Shown here: positions 42,810 to 50,835 of the stretch, piece after piece | How the letters are laid out: each line of letters starts with the position of its first letter | How positions within the stretch are numbered: position 1 is the first letter of the stretch | Source of the DNA: Lysinibacillus sp. 2017 | Lineage (GTDB): Bacteria; Bacillota; Bacilli; Bacillales_A; Planococcaceae | Reading direction: 5' to 3' | Assembly (NCBI RefSeq): GCF_003073375.1 | Contig: NZ_CP029002.1 | Coordinates: 2,094,001-2,158,000, forward strand | DNA: 64,000 nucleotides | Translations under genes and position numbers: made by a program | The notes under the pieces: generated by a model | Database searches by the model: none | Told to the model about the DNA's origin: nothing | The model's input: the letters and a program-made list of their open reading frames with translations, nothing else

Positions 42810-42950
42810 GCCGCGAAGCGCAAGAGCGACTCCTTGGGTATTAAGCGTGCGCGCAATATCCACTTATTACTTGCCGCCGTGGTATCAAACAATAAGTTAG
42901 ATGGAGCCACGCCCCGAAGAAATCGATCCCCGTAGTGTAGCAGAACGGAC
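42810..42950 (-). repeat. GC-rich dispersed repeat, copy B
   Basis: This is the reverse complement of the repeat at 13331-13472 over its whole length. Shared blocks are GCGCGCACGCTTAAT, GGGGCGTGGCTCCATCTAAC and GTCCGTTCTGCTAC. Middle parts differ, but the stem-loop positions are kept. Confidence 0.85.
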
Positions 42951-42984
42951 TTTATTAAATAGGAATCCCTTTAAATGCAAAACA

Positions 42985-43014
42985 AAAAAGCACAAACACG
43001 TTAATGTTTATGCT
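42985..43014 (-). terminator. Terminator-like stem after the SCO1 gene
   Basis: The arms AGCACAAACA and TGTTTATGCT with loop CGTTAA are followed on the minus strand by TTTTTTG. Confidence 0.65.
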
Positions 43015-43025
43015 TCCTTCATTCA

Positions 43026-43640
43026 TTATTTCCCTAAACGTTCTTCAATTAATGATTCTAAATCTGTCACAATCGTATCATACGGTACGCCGTCTTCTGA
43101 TTGTGAATAACCTGTATAGTTTTTCACGGCAATGCCTTTTTCATCGACTAAGTAAAACGTATTGGCGTGGATGACTTGGTCACTGTTTGGATCTGCCTTC
43201 ACTAATGATTTAAATGAATTTGCTGCAAATTGTTCGATGAATGTTTGATCATAGCCTGTTAGCATATGCCATTTGGATTCATCAGGTGCGCTGTGACGTT
43301 CTAAATACTTCGTCAGTTCTTCTGGTGTATCATAGGCAGGGTCGATTGAGAACGCGACGATATTGTAATCTTCAACGCCCTTTTTCACTAACTCATCTTG
43401 AACGAGCTTCATATTGTACGTCATCGGTGAGCAAATCGACGTACAGTTTGTAAAGATGAACATCGCTAGCCACGGTTTCCCTTTCAAGCTATCTAAGGTC
43501 ACTTCTTCACCGCGCTGATCCATCGCTGTAAAATTAGAAATTTCATAGTTCGTAGTTGGTTTGAATTGATAGTTACTACAGGCACTTAACACCGTTGCCA
43601 CTACAAGCAGCATCGCAAGTGCGAGTGATTTTTTTTTCAT
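43026..43640 (-). CDS. SCO1/SenC-family lipoprotein
   Basis: The 204-residue thioredoxin-fold protein has a lipobox VLSAC (C21). The metal/redox motif C66-T-S-I-C70 and the distal His in DQVIHANTFYLVDEKG (~161) are the copper-binding residues of Sco proteins, which assist Cu-A assembly of cytochrome c oxidase. It is outside the membrane, lipid anchored. No oxidase genes are in the window; copCD lies 6 kb away. Confidence 0.93.
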   Translation of the reverse strand: MKKKSLALAMLLVVATVLSACSNYQFKPTTNYEISNFTAMDQRGEEVTLDSLKGKPWLAMFIFTNCTSICSPMTYNMKLVQDELVKKGVEDYNIVAFSIDPAYDTPEELTKYLERHSAPDESKWHMLTGYDQTFIEQFAANSFKSLVKADPNSDQVIHANTFYLVDEKGIAVKNYTGYSQSEDGVPYDTIVTDLESLIEERLGK

Positions 43641-43757
43641 GTCTCTCTCTCCACTCTCGAAATCTTACTTTCATCTTAGCGAAAGTACCAAGTTTATACA
43701 ATACATTCACCTAGAAAGTTTGTGTGTCGAAATTGTGAAGAGCGGTTTCACAATTGG

Positions 43758-43895
43758 CTACACTTTCGCGGGGTTATTCAATGATACGAGTGCCGTATGA
43801 ATCGCTTCAAGTTTCGTTTCAATGCGATATAACAAATAAAATGAAATAATGATTGGAAAACTTACTTCTTGAAGAATCGTTATCCACTGTTCCAT
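43758..43895 (-). CDS. YvrJ-family small membrane protein
   Basis: The 45-residue protein has MEQWITILQEVSFPIIISFY then LLYRIETKLEAI, the YvrJ family signature: one helix followed by an amphipathic segment. The start is ATG 43895: GGAGAGGAGGTCATTTC gives a strong RBS, and the longer frame is blocked by a terminator stem. It sits behind the DUF1659-DUF2922 pair, an order common in Bacilli. Function unknown. Confidence 0.88.
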   Translation of the reverse strand: MEQWITILQEVSFPIIISFYLLYRIETKLEAIHTALVSLNNPAKV

Positions 43896-43925
43896 GAAAT
43901 GACCTCCTCTCCTTTGATAATTTGA

Positions 43926-43958
43926 AAAGCCGGTAAAGTTTAGCGCTTCACCGGCTTG
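43926..43958 (-). terminator. Internal terminator between the DUF2922 and YvrJ genes
   Basis: On the minus strand the arms AGCCGGTGAAGCG and CTTTACCGGCTTTTC form a stem-loop with a short T-run. It may reduce transcription into the YvrJ gene. Confidence 0.7.
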
Positions 43959-43962
43959 TTTG

Positions 43963-44184
43963 TTAAACATTCAATTCAAATGGTGTGACATTGCGTTCTA
44001 CAATACGTGCTGATTTTTTCGTGTTAAACGCAAAGCCTTCCTTTTCAAATACAGCTTGATCAATAATGGTTTGCATCGCTGCGTCAATTTCGGCTTCAGT
44101 TAAATTTGCCTTTGGACTATCGATGTTTAACGTCATTGTTTGTTTTAACGCATTCGTAAACGTTAACTGTAAAACTAGGCTCAT
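43963..44184 (-). CDS. DUF2922 family protein
   Basis: The 73-residue cytoplasmic protein starts MSLVLQLTFTNALKQTMTLN and holds the family motif DSPKANLTEAEIDAAMQTII. The RBS AAAGAGGAGGTGATACC is strong. DUF2922 almost always follows DUF1659, as here (34-nt gap). Function unknown. Confidence 0.9.
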   Translation of the reverse strand: MSLVLQLTFTNALKQTMTLNIDSPKANLTEAEIDAAMQTIIDQAVFEKEGFAFNTKKSARIVERNVTPFELNV

Positions 44185-44218
44185 GGTATCACCTCCTCTT
44201 TTGGAAATTTAAATTGGG

Positions 44219-44434
44219 TTACGCGATTAAGTCTTTTTGCGTTTTTACGGTTTCCACATAGCCGTAATCCGTTAATCCGATTAGTGCTTGTGCCACGGTT
44301 TTCATTTGCGTAGCTGAAACATTTGGTGAAATGTTGCGGTAAGTTGTACTTTTAATTACAGGTTCATTAAACTCATCTAATCCTGTTGTGTAAAATACCG
44401 CCATCGTTGCCGATACAAATCCGAATTCATTCAT
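44219..44434 (-). CDS. DUF1659 family protein
   Basis: The 71-residue small soluble protein starts MNEFGFVSATMAVFYTTGLD and has the family segment KSTTYRNISPNVSATQMKTV. The start is ATG 44434, 6 nt after AGGAGGTG; the GTG at 44443 lies in the RBS. It is the first gene of the DUF1659-DUF2922-YvrJ unit. Function unknown. Confidence 0.9.
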   Translation of the reverse strand: MNEFGFVSATMAVFYTTGLDEFNEPVIKSTTYRNISPNVSATQMKTVAQALIGLTDYGYVETVKTQKDLIA

Positions 44435-44604
44435 GTTTATCACCTCCTTGCCTTATATATAGGATTTTTATGTAAAAAAAGGGACATTCCGATGAAATTT
44501 TTTACAAAACCTTATATAATAAAGTGAAACTTCAATTAGTTGGGGGTTTTATCTCCCACCGTTACAGAGAGATAAATATTAAAGTGAATAAAGAGGTGAA
44601 AATT

Positions 44605-45039
44605 TTGGGCTTAGATGGCTGGTTTTTATGGTTCATATTATTTTGGGTTGTTATACTCGTTTCGTTAATGGGCATTGGTGGCTTCTTCATGTTCCGCAAG
44701 TTTTTAAAAGCGCTCCCGAAACAAGATGGCAAGTCGGATTTAGATTGGCAAAATATTTATTTAGACAAAACGATCGATATGTGGGGCGTTGAAGAGAAGG
44801 AACTTTTAAGAGAGCTCGTGAGTCCAGTTCCAGAGCTTTTCCGCCAAGTGGCTAAGGAAAAGATTGCGGGGAAAATTGGAGAGCTTGCGATCGAAGAAAA
44901 AGCGACAAAGATCAGTTTGGATTTAATCATCCGTGGTTATATTATTGCATCACCAAAGCGAGACCATAAATTTTTACGCAAAAAAATGAATCAAATGGAA
45001 ATTGATACAAAACCGTATGAACACTTATTTGAAGCGTAA
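44605..45039 (+). CDS. yneK: DUF2621 family membrane protein (YneK-like)
   Basis: The 144-residue protein has one N-terminal membrane helix (GWFLWFILFWVVILVSLMGIGGFF) and a cytoplasmic part with PKQDGKSDLDWQNIYLDKT, the DUF2621 block. It ends like the YneK family (KMNQMEIDTKPYEHLF). The start is TTG 44605 because AAGAGGTGAAAA is 5-6 nt upstream; the frame from 44524 has no RBS. In Bacillus, yneK neighbours ccdA-yneI-ccdC, as here, though in opposite orientation. Function unknown. Confidence 0.88.
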   Translation: MGLDGWFLWFILFWVVILVSLMGIGGFFMFRKFLKALPKQDGKSDLDWQNIYLDKTIDMWGVEEKELLRELVSPVPELFRQVAKEKIAGKIGELAIEEKATKISLDLIIRGYIIASPKRDHKFLRKKMNQMEIDTKPYEHLFEA

Positions 45040-45139
45040 TGACCAAAAGTGCTAAAGTGTCCGTTTGGCCTTGACATGGGATAAGCCTTTTTCGAGATTT
45101 ATCCATTGTGCGATGATTATAAAATTTAACAAACGACGA

Positions 45140-45180
45140 AAAAAATCCTTACAAAGCACTCGCGCCTTGTAAGGATTTTC
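45140..45180. terminator. Bidirectional terminator between yneK and ccdC
   Basis: The arms AAAATCCTTACAA and TTGTAAGGATTTT enclose AGCACTCGCGCC. It serves converging genes. Confidence 0.9.
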
Positions 45181-45672
45181 TTATGCCACAATATGTGATT
45201 TTTCGATTTTTTTATATTTGATGAGCATCCCGATACGCCATGGTAAAATCATTGAGAATGCTAATATGAAGAACATTCCTGCAAGTTCTCCAACATCTAA
45301 GGTATCTGAGAACATTAGCTTGAGAATAACTCGTAAAACTAACAACCCGATTAAAATAAACGGAAATGCTTTCGACTGCTTCATATAAATCTGGCCATCA
45401 CGAATTTCAAATTTCGATGAGACGATTAATACTATCGAGAACAAAACTCCAATACCAACTGCTTCTAAAATTTGGGTTGGCTCAACACGAAACTCTTTAA
45501 AAATGAACATTAATGCCCCTGTTGACATCGCAAACGGAGGAATGAGAATCTTCTTAGTCGATACAGGCTTTTTTTGTGCACGTAATCGAATAAACATCAC
45601 AAACGTACCCATTACAATCGCCATAATCGTTGAGCCAATTACTAAGTAGTAAGAAGGTATATTGTCAAACAT
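45181..45672 (-). CDS. ccdC: CcdC-family membrane protein
   Basis: The 163-residue protein has four to five helices with RAQKKPVSTKKILIPPFAMS and TGALMFIF, typical of CcdC (YneJ). It lies downstream of yneI and ccdA, as in Bacillus, where the cluster is linked to cytochrome c maturation. It is not known to be essential for that process. It probably shares a transcript with yneI (22-nt gap). Confidence 0.9.
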   Translation of the reverse strand: MFDNIPSYYLVIGSTIMAIVMGTFVMFIRLRAQKKPVSTKKILIPPFAMSTGALMFIFKEFRVEPTQILEAVGIGVLFSIVLIVSSKFEIRDGQIYMKQSKAFPFILIGLLVLRVILKLMFSDTLDVGELAGMFFILAFSMILPWRIGMLIKYKKIEKSHIVA

Positions 45673-45694
45673 TATATTCCTCCTCTTATGTTGA

Positions 45695-46066
45695 CTAATT
45701 TTTAACTGTATTTAATACATTAAACGCGACTTCTCTTAACTGTTCTGGATTAAATGGCTTCGTTATAAAATCCTTTGCGCCACTATCAATCGCTATTTTA
45801 ATCTTCTTTTGCTGACCTAATGCCGTAATCATAATCACTTTAGCATCAGGATCATACGAAATAATGTGTTTTACTGCTTCAAGCCCTGTCATAATCGGCA
45901 TCGTTACATCCATCGTCACTAAATCTGGCTTTAACTCTTTGTATTGGGCAATAGCTTCTTTCCCATTGCTTGCTTCCCCTACTACTTCAAAGCCCCATTC
46001 TTTTAGCATATTGCTAATGGCAACTCGCATAAATAATGCATCATCTACAACTAAAACAGTTGACAT
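45695..46066 (-). CDS. yneI: Single-domain response regulator (YneI-like)
   Basis: The 123-residue CheY-like receiver has acidic pair D8-D9, phosphoacceptor D53 (LVTMDVTMPIMTG), Thr in VIMITALG, and the conserved Lys in FITKPFNP. There is no output domain. It lies between ccdA and ccdC, the arrangement of Bacillus yneI. The cognate kinase is not in the window. Confidence 0.92.
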   Translation of the reverse strand: MSTVLVVDDALFMRVAISNMLKEWGFEVVGEASNGKEAIAQYKELKPDLVTMDVTMPIMTGLEAVKHIISYDPDAKVIMITALGQQKKIKIAIDSGAKDFITKPFNPEQLREVAFNVLNTVKN

Positions 46067-46120
46067 TTATTTTTCACTTCACTTTCATAAGTATAGCACT
46101 TCACATTGTCCATGTAACTA

Positions 46121-46831
46121 TTAGAAACCTGTAAATCCACGGAAAATCGGTGAGAAAATTGTAATAATGTACGTTAAACCATCAAAGAATAATAATACAC
46201 CTAAAGCAATCATTACCCAGCCACCAACTTTGATGATTTTTTGGCTATGATGACGAATCCAGCTTAAACGTGTGATAAAGAATGATAAGACAAAGAATGG
46301 AATCGCAAAGCCAAGGAAATAAGAAAGCATATACCAAATGGCCGAATCAGGCGTTGTCGCTCCTAATGCGATAATGGCCATTAATATAGGACCCGTACAT
46401 GGCGTCCAGCCCGCAGCAAATGCTAACCCAATCAGCACCGATCCAATGTAACCGGATGGACGATTTTTAAATGCGAATTTACGATCCTTCATTAACAAAT
46501 CAATTTGTAACAAGCCGACGATCATTAATCCAAAAACGACAATTAAAATGGCCCCAACTTGTCTGATTAAATCCTTATATTGAATGAAAAAGGTTTGTGC
46601 TAATGATGTACCAAACCCAATGGCAATAAAAATGATTGAAAAACCTAGAAGGAAGCATAGTGTATGTATGATAGCTCGTTTTTGCATCATGCCGCGCTCA
46701 TTTTTCAACTCATCAAAAGTCATACCCGTTATATATGACAAAAAGGCCGGATAAAGAGGCAAGGTGCATGGCGATATAAAACTTAAAAACCCAGCACCGA
46801 ATGCCAAGAAGATATTTAAATCTGTATTCAT
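46121..46831 (-). CDS. ccdA: Cytochrome c biogenesis protein CcdA
   Basis: The 236-residue DsbD-gamma/CcdA-type thiol transporter has six helices. Two conserved membrane cysteines lie in [19 protein letters not shown] (~22) and [12 protein letters not shown] (~140). It passes electrons from cytoplasmic thioredoxin to envelope thiol-disulfide proteins and is needed for cytochrome c maturation. It is the first gene of the ccdA-yneI-ccdC cluster. Confidence 0.95.
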   Translation of the reverse strand: MNTDLNIFLAFGAGFLSFISPCTLPLYPAFLSYITGMTFDELKNERGMMQKRAIIHTLCFLLGFSIIFIAIGFGTSLAQTFFIQYKDLIRQVGAILIVVFGLMIVGLLQIDLLMKDRKFAFKNRPSGYIGSVLIGLAFAAGWTPCTGPILMAIIALGATTPDSAIWYMLSYFLGFAIPFFVLSFFITRLSWIRHHSQKIIKVGGWVMIALGVLLFFDGLTYIITIFSPIFRGFTGF

Positions 46832-46989
46832 GTTGTCTTCGATCTCCCTTACATTGATGCCTCAATCGTACCAAATTTTACAGAACATTACTGCTTTTTA
46901 ATATGTGAACTTTTTTTGACGAAGCTGTGAGACATATGTGAAGAAGTAAAAAGCATCGTATTCAAGAAATACCTGACGAAAAAGATATA

Positions 46990-47373
46990 CTAACGAACCA
47001 TATCAATGAAAAATAAAGTGGACATGATAATGGCCGTAAAAATAATGACAATAGCAATAGTTATCGACTGAAATTTTAAAACCCAACGCATTACATTTTC
47101 GTTCGGGTGATTTTCTTTCCATTTTAAAGCTGCTTTCATATTAATGAACCAGCAATGTAGCGTAATGAAAAAGGATGGCACCAAAAATAGAGCCAATACA
47201 AAAGTGAATTGTTGTAAAAACGTCTCAAATAGGCCGTAGCTAATAATATAATAAGGCAAAATAAACCAGAATACTGAAGTGACGATTAAGACAATTGCGA
47301 CAAGAAAATGGAGCCATAAATATTCTAAGTGAGTCTGACGAAAATATTTTAATGCCGTTTGCAATACGATCAC
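46990..47373 (-). CDS. Membrane protein, unknown family
   Basis: The 127-residue protein has three to four long helices (~20-47, ~52-82, ~100-123). The N-terminal TALKYFRQTHLEYLWLHF is amphipathic. It starts after AGAGTAGGTGATCGT. No homologous family comes to mind. It stands alone before the repeat-rich stretch. Confidence 0.65.
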   Translation of the reverse strand: MIVLQTALKYFRQTHLEYLWLHFLVAIVLIVTSVFWFILPYYIISYGLFETFLQQFTFVLALFLVPSFFITLHCWFINMKAALKWKENHPNENVMRWVLKFQSITIAIVIIFTAIIMSTLFFIDMVR

Positions 47374-47707
47374 CTACTCTTTTTTGTTTATGTTTCCTCC
47401 ATTTCAAATATTAAAACCTCTTTTTTAATCTATTTCATTCAAAATTCTCTTGATCAATCCAAAATAACCGTCTAACTTTTCCCATTCCTAACTTCACTTT
47501 ATTTTTTGGCTCTGTTAAATTTAATTGTTGTTTTTAAATAATTTGGGGAATCTGATTTATTGTGATTTCCCATTTTGGGTATAGTAAGAAAAATATGAAT
47601 TTACAACAATAAGGAATATACACGATTTTATGCAAGATAGAGAACACTTCCAACAAGCAAAATACAGTTGTATCAACCATTTGAGCCATCTGTATAAAAT
47701 ATGGTAT
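47374..47707. other. AT-rich intergenic region with no gene seen
   Basis: A 60-codon open frame on the minus strand here lacks an RBS and overlaps the next repeat. Nothing structured is visible up to the TCCCAAA element. Confidence 0.3.
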
Positions 47708-47866
47708 AAAAAACATTCACAAGAAAAAGCACGAAACGCTGTTAAATCAACGTTTGTGCCTTTTTAAACTGTCCCCAAACTTTCATTTGGGAACGTTTTT
47801 TAGGTTTATTTTGCATACTTTATAAATCCTGTTGTACTAAAGCACGCTGATAGTTTAAGTAGAATC
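47708..47866 (-). repeat. TCCCAAA element, copy 12
   Basis: A hairpin (47723-47765) has arms AAAAAGCACGAAACGCTG/CAACGTTTGTGCCTTTTT and loop TTAAAT. The box TCCCCAAACTTTCATTTGGG, AACGTTTTTTAGGTTTATTT, ACTTTATAAATCCTGTTG and AAAGCACGCTGATAG follow in order. It is the cleanest copy of the hairpin-box-tail form. Confidence 0.75.
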
Positions 47867-47967
47867 CTTCACAATCTCTTCTACATGTATTGCTCCAAAA
47901 TCTAATTGATTAGAAGAAAACGCCATCTTATTAAAGAGAAGATGTTTTATTGTCTTTCAAGTTACAC

Positions 47968-48966
47968 CTATTTCCAATCAGATATTACCCCGAATGTAGA
48001 TGCTTTAATGTATGTTTGCCCTTGTAATAACTCTAATTGCTCTGATGTGCCAGTTACTACGGCCCCAATAATTTTTACATCACTTTTATCTAAAGTGCCA
48101 TTTTCCCCTATTAAAGATTGATATACTTGGTCTATTTCCCACTCAAAGTTCTTACTTTCTCGAAGACCCTCAATGTTTCCAATAAAAGAGCCAATCTCAT
48201 CGTTTTGAGATTGTTGAGCTTTTGGTTTTGATTGCTCTGAATGAAATCCATAAATGAACGGAGAATCAGATTGAATGGTACCCTGTGCTTGCCTCATAAA
48301 ATCTAATCGCTCATTTGTATAGGCATCTACCCACCACCACACTACCTGCACATTAGGAGGGAGAATACTTTTAATTTCATCAAGATTATATGCTTGATTA
48401 AAAGATAAGCCGATTTCTACTAAAGTGTTTTCTTCAAATTGATTTAGCTCACTTAGGCTATCCTTATAAATATCATATGATATTTCAGGATGATAAAACA
48501 GCATCTCTCTATCACCAGTGTAAGCATTAAACCTTTCGAGTTGATGTGATTCTATGAGTGATTCAGATCCATCTAATTGAATTGATCCATATAAACCGTA
48601 ATTTCGCGTAAAAGTACCGAACAAATTGTAACTTCCTTCAATTGGCTCCCAAATATAAGGTCTGTTTCCAAGTACCTTATAGGTCTTTATCTGTATTTCT
48701 CCTCCTAACCAATTAGGATTATATGTTTGATTACTAATATGAACATTAGGTGCACTGATTTTGTTAAACTGCACAATATCATCCATTGTTTTATGGGCAT
48801 TATAAGATGACAACTGACTAAAACTATACAATAAAATTACTAGAACAATTGGCGTAACAATTATCGTAATGCCAATAATTTTTATCGTTGACCAAAACTT
48901 AGCTTTTCTCATTATTTTTTTTGCTTGATTTTCATCAAATAAGAAACTATTTTGATTCTTATTCAT
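47968..48966 (-). CDS. Anti-sigma factor (Sigma_reg_N/Sigma_reg_C type)
   Basis: The ~332-residue membrane protein has a cytoplasmic N-terminus (NSFLFDENQAKKIMRKAKFW), one transmembrane helix (~32-55, IKIIGITIIVTPIVLVILLY), and a large extracytoplasmic domain. The C-terminal part holds VYQSLIGENGTLDKSDVKII and GAVVTGTSEQLELLQ, typical of the sigma-factor-regulator C-terminal domain. The start ATG 48966 overlaps the sigma stop by 8 nt. It is the likely membrane anchor that sequesters the sigma factor upstream. Confidence 0.85.
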   Translation of the reverse strand: MNKNQNSFLFDENQAKKIMRKAKFWSTIKIIGITIIVTPIVLVILLYSFSQLSSYNAHKTMDDIVQFNKISAPNVHISNQTYNPNWLGGEIQIKTYKVLGNRPYIWEPIEGSYNLFGTFTRNYGLYGSIQLDGSESLIESHQLERFNAYTGDREMLFYHPEISYDIYKDSLSELNQFEENTLVEIGLSFNQAYNLDEIKSILPPNVQVVWWWVDAYTNERLDFMRQAQGTIQSDSPFIYGFHSEQSKPKAQQSQNDEIGSFIGNIEGLRESKNFEWEIDQVYQSLIGENGTLDKSDVKIIGAVVTGTSEQLELLQGQTYIKASTFGVISDWK

Positions 48967-49462
48967 AATAAACATCCTCCTCAAATCGTCCTATAAACTT
49001 TTCCTTTGCGCGTCTGACATGGGTTTTTAGCGTATTCTCATTCATGTTCATTAAAGCTGAAATCTCTTTGTACGATAATCCCAACTCATATTTTAGAATT
49101 AATAATTCTTGATGCAAGATGGACAGCGTTTTTAGCGTGTCTCGTACGTCCTTTGATTTTTCTTTTTTCAAAATCTGCATTTCTGGGAGATTAGTCAATG
49201 CTGTTAGCTGAACTCCATCAATATCGGTTGTTGGATGGCGCTTGTCTTTTCTCTTGAGGTCATAAAACTGGTTGGTAGCTACACGGTATAACCAGCTCAT
49301 TACTTTTTCCGATTGAATCCCATTTTTATATAATAAAAATTTATAACATGTATCTTGAACAATATCTTCTGCATCCTCATGGGCTAGTCCACGTTTTCTC
49401 AAATAGCAATATAACATAGTTCCTACTTGCTGCAGAAATTCATTCATTGATTGCTTTGCCAT
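48959..49462 (-). CDS. ECF RNA polymerase sigma factor
   Basis: The 167-residue ECF sigma has region 2 (RGLAHEDAEDIVQDTCYKFL) and region 4 (LHQELLILKYELGLSYKEIS, MNMNENTLKTHVRRAKEKF). AAGGGAGGTAGAC precedes the ATG. It is the first gene of a coupled sigma/anti-sigma operon, the third such pair in the window. The signal and targets are unknown. Confidence 0.92.
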   Translation of the reverse strand: MAKQSMNEFLQQVGTMLYCYLRKRGLAHEDAEDIVQDTCYKFLLYKNGIQSEKVMSWLYRVATNQFYDLKRKDKRHPTTDIDGVQLTALTNLPEMQILKKEKSKDVRDTLKTLSILHQELLILKYELGLSYKEISALMNMNENTLKTHVRRAKEKFIGRFEEDVYYE

Positions 49463-49705
49463 GTCTACCTCCCTTCTGCCTATACAACGCAGAACCTAAA
49501 GAAAAGTTTACATATTATGAAAAAATCTCATTAATTATTTTTATTTAATGAAAGTAAACAAAAAAGGAAGATATATAAATTCACTAATAGTTTAATTGCT
49601 CTTTTGTAATTCCTTTAGACTGCGTTGCTCCACAATCTGGCTCGATTGCTGAACAAGCTAAAAATTTTTAACCTGCTGATTTGCAACCCTTTGCCCACGT
49701 TAGTT
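49463..49705. other. Promoter region and debris upstream of the ECF operon
   Basis: AT-rich. It contains CTGCGTTGCTCCACAATCTG (49620-49639), similar to other short GATTGT-containing fragments in the window. No gene seen. Confidence 0.3.
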
Positions 49706-49875
49706 GAGGTAAAAGTTTTCCAAACAGTGGTTTGAGGACATACTGTTCATAAGCAGTCAAAATCCCCCTATTCAATTGAATGGGGGGATTGGTTCCCTAA
49801 CTTGATTTGGGAACGTTATTTTGAATGATTCTGCATACTTTATAAATCCTTGTTGCACTAAAGGGCACCCGTTAG
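49706..49875 (-). repeat. TCCCAAA element, copy 13
   Basis: The outer box TTTTCCAAACAGTGGTTTGA (49719-49738) is followed by a hairpin with arms AATCCCCCTATTCAATT/GAATGGGGGGATT and the inner box TTCCCTAACTTGATTTGGG. The tail is CTTTATAAATCCTTGTTGCA. Its hairpin matches copy 4 and its tail copies 1, 2 and 12. Confidence 0.7.
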
Positions 49876-49927
49876 TTTAATAAGAACAGAGACGCTTATT
49901 AAACAATCACGCCCGATTTTTGGTTTT

Positions 49928-50119
49928 TTATTTATTGACAAACAGCTCATCTACCGTAGTTTCTAATGCACTTGCTATGTTAAATGCTAATTGCAAAGTA
50001 GGGTCGTATTTATCATTCTCAATTGCATTTATTGTTTGTCTGGATACCTTACAGAGCCTAGCTAGTTCTTCTTGGGATAATTCAGCTGATTTCCTTAATT
50101 TTCTAATGTGATTTTTCAT
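49928..50119 (-). CDS. XRE-family HTH regulator
   Basis: The 63-residue Cro/CI-type DNA-binding protein is made of one HTH (IRKLRKSAELSQEELARLCK, VSRQTINAIENDKYDPTLQL). It ends FVNK with no extra domain. Its stop lies at the end of a two-gene unit; it directly abuts the membrane-protein gene (start 1 nt after that stop). The same gene types occur in reverse order at 24024-24523, so this is a recurring regulator/membrane-protein module. Confidence 0.92.
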   Translation of the reverse strand: MKNHIRKLRKSAELSQEELARLCKVSRQTINAIENDKYDPTLQLAFNIASALETTVDELFVNK

Positions 50120-50425
50120 TTAACCACCGTATTTCTTCCTAAAAAATAGTAATGAAATTAAATATATAATGGAAGTCGTTATGAGAAAGGTAAATGGGTT
50201 TATACCCTCATACGAACCATCTTTCCAAATATTTATATATATTTTTTTAAAAAGTTCAATTATCGCGTATCCGATTACTATTGCAAAGGAGTAGGACTGG
50301 GCTTTCATTTTGATAAGGTTTTTTCTTTCGTCACCCAATTGTGGTAAAGATACAAGAGTACTGATAATCAAAATAACACTAATCCCTATGATAATAAAAA
50401 GAACAGTTAAAACAATCCAGTCCAT
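50120..50425 (-). CDS. Small membrane protein paired with XRE regulator
   Basis: The 101-residue protein has three helices (~5-27, ~42-62, ~76-95), with the cytoplasmic loop QLGDERKNLIKMKAQSYSFA. That segment is similar to LDERNAEITKNA of the partner at 24230, suggesting the DUF2178-like family. GGGAGGAAATAAA precedes ATG. It lies upstream of the XRE gene in the same operon (0-nt gap). Function unknown. Confidence 0.8.
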   Translation of the reverse strand: MDWIVLTVLFIIIGISVILIISTLVSLPQLGDERKNLIKMKAQSYSFAIVIGYAIIELFKKIYINIWKDGSYEGINPFTFLITTSIIYLISLLFFRKKYGG

Positions 50426-50639
50426 ATTTTATTTCCTCCCTCTATAAATGTTGATATATCAATGGCTCGCGCCATTTTTGAGTGTTCAAAAAATTTTTTT
50501 CGACACGTACATCTATCTTTATTTTGTAATTATTGATTTTTTTAACAATACACCTGAAAGCTTCGCTAAATTAATTCCCTTTTAATGGTAATTAATCCCT
50601 TGATCCAGTACGTTATTTTGATGCACATTTGGATCTCTG

Positions 50640-50822
50640 CGTTGCTTATGATGACGGACCCTCCCATGTCTCTAGGCGTCTAATTGCGCGTACATTCCTT
50701 CGTTCGGTCTATTCATAAGGCAGAGGCTGGCGATGCTCCTCAGGGGACTCGTTGCTATTTGTGCACGGTCGAATGGAATAAATAGTGCCGGCTTCTCCGT
50801 GTCATCCTCTTGGTTGGACTTT
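50640..50822 (-). ncRNA. Candidate IS110/IS1111 guide (bridge/seek) RNA region
   Basis: This ~180 nt segment directly downstream of the transposase gene is much richer in GC than its flanks. It contains hairpin-forming stretches such as CGGTCTATTCATAAGGCAGAG and GAGGCTGGCGATGCTCCTCA (arms GAGG/CCTC). In IS1111-type elements the right non-coding end produces an RNA that directs target choice by base pairing. This role is inferred from position and family only; no loop-target match was tested. Confidence 0.45.
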
Positions 50823-50835
50823 TGATGAAGTACGT

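Noticed and set aside
47534-47716. 60-codon hydrophobic ORF on the minus strand
   Set aside because: It has no RBS and overlaps the start of TCCCAAA copy 12.
49928-50425. Toxin-antitoxin call for the XRE/membrane-protein pair
   Set aside because: The membrane protein is longer than typical hydrophobic toxins, and a repressor plus membrane-protein function explains the pair as well.
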